Below are positions 25,101 to 26,803 of a stretch of 26,803 nucleotides of DNA, piece after piece. The stretch is from positions 1 to 26,803 of IMG/VR virus record IMGVR_UViG_3300028800_000279; one strand, given 5' to 3'. Numbering within the stretch: position 1 is the stretch's first letter; every line of letters starts with the position of its first letter. The notes beneath the pieces were generated by a model. The model saw nothing but the letters and a program-made list of their open reading frames with translations, did not search any database and was not told where the DNA came from. Origin of the DNA: a virus. Made by a program: the position numbers and the translations under genes.

Positions 25101-25395
25101 CCACGGGAACAACGTTCTGGTGATCTTCAACGGCCTGCTGTCGCTTGCCGACGGAGCCGTAGCAACACTCAGTTTCCGCTGTGATGGGGTCGAATTCTAC
25201 AAGATGGCGAATCTGACCGGTTCTTCGTATCTGATCTCCATGCCCTGGCTGGACCAGGGCATCAATGCCAATCCATCCAGCGGGCGCGCCGCCGGCGTGC
25301 ACACGTACCAGATCTGGTGGAGTCTGGCTTCAGGAACCAGTGGCCAAATCGGCCAGGTGGTCAGCAAGTCCATGCAGGTGATCGAGCTGGGTTAG
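22102..25395 (+). CDS. Large FN3-repeat tail protein with carbohydrate-binding-like module
   Basis: A 1097-aa protein. After a short N-terminal stretch (about 1-26) come five fibronectin type III-like beta-sandwich units, roughly 27-140, 140-232, 236-340, 345-450 and 461-553. They are recognised by repeats such as YYYYQVQAFDLSGNFS and YRFRVRTLDNTGNLSEL. Residues about 554-696 look like a CBM4/9-type carbohydrate-binding module (ENPSFDGDLSLW at the start, FLWDDVQLEQ at the end). A further FN3-like part split by an insertion follows (about 715-940), then a short coiled or helical joint and a C-terminal domain (about 960-1097). The likely role is a tail-tip or side-fibre protein that contacts cell-surface sugar. 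It starts about 13 bases after the previous stop with no strong ribosome binding site. Confidence 0.85.
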   Translation: MSQRVDLSSYYTKRQADTHFLHIPPPPTAPTLAVAGSGVVSESNQTYAYVDILITDPTAPPGCPAVNPYIQGYLVEITYSAVDGTRTKSLFVPHIPTDDDAYRLSSLPCGVTLTFEFWSVDFAGQRSATSATGSVLTAPDNFPPATPAIVVEIEPDGPHVVLTKLNNEADFNYYSLLRRRQDGVFAEVSKFVSGDYLDQSVPVTDYYYYQVQAFDLSGNFSTSNEVGPILLQESIPQPPVALDLSQGSATAQADGSIVLSFPASPDITVVSYHVWRQTVGGDGFLVLLDTFNSPGTSPITYTDVHAIDGVSYVYNVTCIRSNTLESVMATTTLQATADRTIAPSAPAGVEFSGGLGLLNISWTGDAATTLYGVSWRFAQVGDPGLTTFGEELLVQTSSLDLRGLLMPTTGMPPTKDDLANEFEVRVRASDGKNWSAYNTPPAIITYPELTGYQPADSTLPPAPVTLTVATPPDGSTQLLWTTPNVTDLWGYQVEQWDSISQEWTTIAPVKDILPGNKSYSIVGLEPYSLQERSYRFRVRTLDNTGNLSELNLLENPSFDGDLSLWAGSTEGGAVEAVVTDSSLARNQSGSCLRSNWAAAPSQRAAITDPAPYTASVFVRSDVSNGTASLQLNILDIYGRLLDTQTVSIATSAAYQRLTVTVDASPGAAQAAVVLLGNSSNPTQTFLWDDVQLEQLPFASPYGYGVSPVIQASANGNGPADYPGLKFTATAQLGAVSLRWNNPTTAFMPAPGIHNGYKDYINGTFQIFRANYAYGPTEGAVLDVQASNLWVIEVDELGDLDTGLNTGTPLDFALADASGATAWSIVVASDGAITTSPVTVSGQPLACLLVTPLGSYWVLAVTAQGELIVVSSYIKIGEILASVGDNAGFDDLQADELVATTWYYKLRAVDRFGNVGAFLNGGAPISATTLTIADKGIANVTSVSAAQTAADSALTKIGAVTDTNGNLLLKNVTQVSDITTTTLNATQPAALITGMTNTLTTHGNNVLVIFNGLLSLADGAVATLSFRCDGVEFYKMANLTGSSYLISMPWLDQGINANPSSGRAAGVHTYQIWWSLASGTSGQIGQVVSKSMQVIELG

Positions 25396-25411
25396 TCGAA
25401 GACCGTCGTCT

Positions 25412-25432
25412 CTATACTAATCAGGTGGGAGA
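25412..25432 (+). repeat. 21-nt exact repeat, copy 2 (intergenic)
   Basis: Identical to 12217-12237. Here it is non-coding, 17 bases after the FN3 gene stop and 31 bases before the next ATG. The TATACT inside resembles a bacterial -10 box, but I see no good -35 element at 16-18 bases upstream. It may be a promoter for phage transcription, a protein-binding site or a recombination relic. Confidence 0.7.
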
Positions 25433-25462
25433 TCGGCCCATTCCCTTCCTAAGGATCCTTCC

Positions 25463-25804
25463 ATGTCCAGTCCCGTATCAGCTGTCAGCGCTGTGATTGG
25501 TAACCTACCTATGGGCAACAAGTTAGCGCCCTGGATGCAACAAGTGATCGCCTGGTTCCTGATTGCCGTGTTTGGCACGTTGATCGCCATGGCCACGGTG
25601 CAGACCAAGGTAGCTGGGTTAGAAAGTCGAATGGATCGCCATGAGGTCGACCAGGAGAAACACGAGGAACTGGACAAGCGGGACAAGGAACTTGTGCGAC
25701 AACAAATGGTAACCGTCGACAGATTCAATCAGTTCGAACGTGACAACTCAAGTCGTTTGACTCGCATGGAAGACAAGCTTGATCGGTTAATAGAGAGGCA
25801 TTAA
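25463..25804 (+). CDS. Single-pass membrane protein with coiled coil
   Basis: A 113-aa protein with AAGGA eight bases before the ATG, inside the 10-base palindrome AAGGATCCTT. One hydrophobic helix (VIAWFLIAVFGTLIAMATV, about 28-46) is followed by a charged coiled coil (LESRMDRHEVDQEKHEELD, continuing to the C-terminus). The layout resembles small phage membrane proteins such as inner-membrane spanins or XhlA-type haemolysins, though XhlA places its helix at the other end. It sits among tail genes rather than in the lysis cassette. Lysis accessory or superinfection-related roles are both possible. Confidence 0.7.
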   Translation: MSSPVSAVSAVIGNLPMGNKLAPWMQQVIAWFLIAVFGTLIAMATVQTKVAGLESRMDRHEVDQEKHEELDKRDKELVRQQMVTVDRFNQFERDNSSRLTRMEDKLDRLIERH

Positions 25805-25806
25805 GT

Positions 25807-26379
25807 GTGGGCCAGGTCGGAACAACACGATATATTCCGTGGCGGATCGAGGACGCAAACTCCGATCCCGTCACCGGCCGCCAACTGTCCGATCTGCAGG
25901 TAATCTTCCTCCGTGATGCCGCGGTTTGTTCCGATACGTTGAATCTGCGGGAGACGCAATCCGGCCTTTACTTCCTCGAGTACACACCCACCGCAGTTGG
26001 CGAAGACTACATCGACATCTACGACGCAACGAATGATGTGCGTCTGGTTGATGACGAGGTGATTGTGGGAACCTCGGGAGCCTCTGGCACCTCGGGCATG
26101 AACATTGTTCAGCTCACCCAGGATACTGGTGGAGTCGGAGCCTTGAAGGTAGTGCTTCCGGATCCGTCGACGTATACGCTTTACGTCTTCGTTTCTCAGG
26201 TTTGGCAGTCGGGCCAGAGTTCACCGACCGACGCCGTGGCTCATACGGCGATCAACGACGACGGCAGTTGGGCTACTACCCCGCTGAGTGTGCTGCCCGG
26301 CACCTACCACATCGTGGTCATGAGCAGCAACGGCATCGTTTACGTGATGCGCAGTTTCTTCCAGTTAAGCCCATCTTAG
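25807..26379 (+). CDS. Probable virion surface protein, unknown function
   Basis: A 190-aa protein starting at GTG two bases after the previous stop, with GAGAGG eight bases upstream. The first about 85 residues are beta-rich (LYFLEYTPTAVGEDYIDIYD), followed by a Gly/Ser/Thr linker (TSGASGTSG) and a second beta-rich part (STYTLYVFVSQVWQSG, then PGTYHIVVMSSNGIVYVM). The layout of two beta domains with a flexible linker suits a fibre-associated or decoration protein. No family recognised. Confidence 0.75.
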   Translation: MGQVGTTRYIPWRIEDANSDPVTGRQLSDLQVIFLRDAAVCSDTLNLRETQSGLYFLEYTPTAVGEDYIDIYDATNDVRLVDDEVIVGTSGASGTSGMNIVQLTQDTGGVGALKVVLPDPSTYTLYVFVSQVWQSGQSSPTDAVAHTAINDDGSWATTPLSVLPGTYHIVVMSSNGIVYVMRSFFQLSPS

Positions 26380-26389
26380 GACTAATCCC

Positions 26390-26803
26390 TTGCAGAATCT
26401 GCTCTTACATATCTCTCTGCCCACAGGTCTGCGTCTGACCAACGGACAGAAACTGGCGCAACCGGTGACCTTCGACGTCATCTCCCAGTTGAATCCTTAT
26501 TACGCCACGCCGGACGAAGTTCGTCTGGCGGGCGGTCCTCTGCTGCGCGATCTGCGGGACATCACCATCGCCTGTCAGATCTACCACTGCAGCCAGGAAG
26601 CCGACCTGATCACGCCTTTCCAACAGATCAATCTACAGTCGGCCAACGGTTGGCGCTTCGCCGGCGCGCGTGGTCACTGGGTGCACGACACGGCCGCCAA
26701 GGTATTGCTGCTGAATCAGGGCGAACTTCTCGGTCGTCCAGGCGGACATGTGCTGGCCAACCTGTCGGTTACCCGCCAACCGGAGCGTAATGAAGATGCC
26801 GGC
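26390..26803 (+). CDS. Start of an unknown gene running off the window (partial)
   Basis: An open frame of 138 codons from a TTG start to the window edge. TAGGA, overlapping the previous stop, lies eight bases before the TTG, in the same style as several starts here. The encoded part (LLLHISLPTGLRLTNGQKLA, then VISQLNPYYATPDEVRLAGG) has the codon use and composition of the other genes. It seems globular with mixed helix and strand, and no membrane segment. No family recognised. Its true C-terminus and function cannot be judged here. Confidence 0.75.
   Translation, partial: MQNLLLHISLPTGLRLTNGQKLAQPVTFDVISQLNPYYATPDEVRLAGGPLLRDLRDITIACQIYHCSQEADLITPFQQINLQSANGWRFAGARGHWVHDTAAKVLLLNQGELLGRPGGHVLANLSVTRQPERNEDAG

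Noticed and set aside
25412-25432. Sigma70-type promoter at the intergenic 21-nt repeat
   Set aside because: TATACT resembles a -10 box but neither copy has a convincing -35 element at normal spacing, so I report only the repeat.
25451-25460. 10-base palindrome AAGGATCCTT
   Set aside because: Probably a chance feature built around the ribosome binding site; too short and single-copy to call an operator.
1-26803. tRNA genes, CRISPR arrays, insertion sequences, integrase or attachment sites
   Set aside because: None could be seen by reading the sequence and frames. Apart from protein-level repeats and the 21-nt pair, no direct or inverted repeats of mobile-element type were found; a dedicated tRNA search was not possible.

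Overview
The window is a continuous stretch of the virion-structure and lysis region of a tailed double-stranded DNA bacteriophage (Caudoviricetes). All 25 genes I accept lie on the + strand, packed with short gaps or small overlaps. The anchors are a terminase large subunit, a portal protein, a prohead protease fused to a scaffold-like region, an HK97-fold major capsid protein, repeat-built tail proteins and a small lysis cassette. I see no integrase, tRNA, bacterial housekeeping gene, insertion sequence or CRISPR array, so this is phage rather than host DNA. Coding third positions are mostly G or C, which suggests a GC-rich host, but I cannot name the host. The large terminase, portal and protease/scaffold proteins fit a fairly big phage.

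Layout. 1-2066: the tail end of an upstream gene, three small glycine/alanine-rich proteins with hydrophobic segments, and a small probable virion protein. 2141-5882: a tail-fibre-like protein made of diverged repeats, then two beta-rich probable structural proteins. 5913-12566: terminase, a small unknown, an unusual methionine-rich hydrophobic protein, the portal and a small unknown. 12623-18026: the head-maturation block, namely protease/zinc-knuckle/scaffold protein, an abundant-looking 384-aa virion protein, a Com-like zinc-finger protein and the major capsid protein. 18138-19413: a basic unknown and an Ig-like protein. 19424-21332: an M15-type peptidase, a two-helix holin candidate, a membrane-anchored spanin-like candidate and one more hydrophobic small protein. 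21412-26803: further tail or surface proteins, including a 1097-aa fibronectin-III protein with a carbohydrate-binding-like module, a small membrane/coiled-coil protein, and a gene running off the end.

How it works together. The portal, protease/scaffold and capsid proteins build and mature the prohead; the terminase packages DNA through the portal. The fibre and FN3/carbohydrate-binding proteins would handle host contact. The peptidase, holin and spanin candidates would release progeny.

Most notable signals: (1) nearly every longer intergenic gap holds a GC-rich perfect stem-loop, including three in a row after the capsid gene; (2) a Com-like predicted RNA-binding zinc protein sits between the two main head genes, inside complementary arms that cover its own ribosome binding site; (3) one C-x2-C-xn-C-x-[C/H] knuckle pattern occurs four times in the protease/scaffold protein; (4) an exact 21-nt repeat occurs once inside the portal gene and once in a non-coding gap about 13 kb away.
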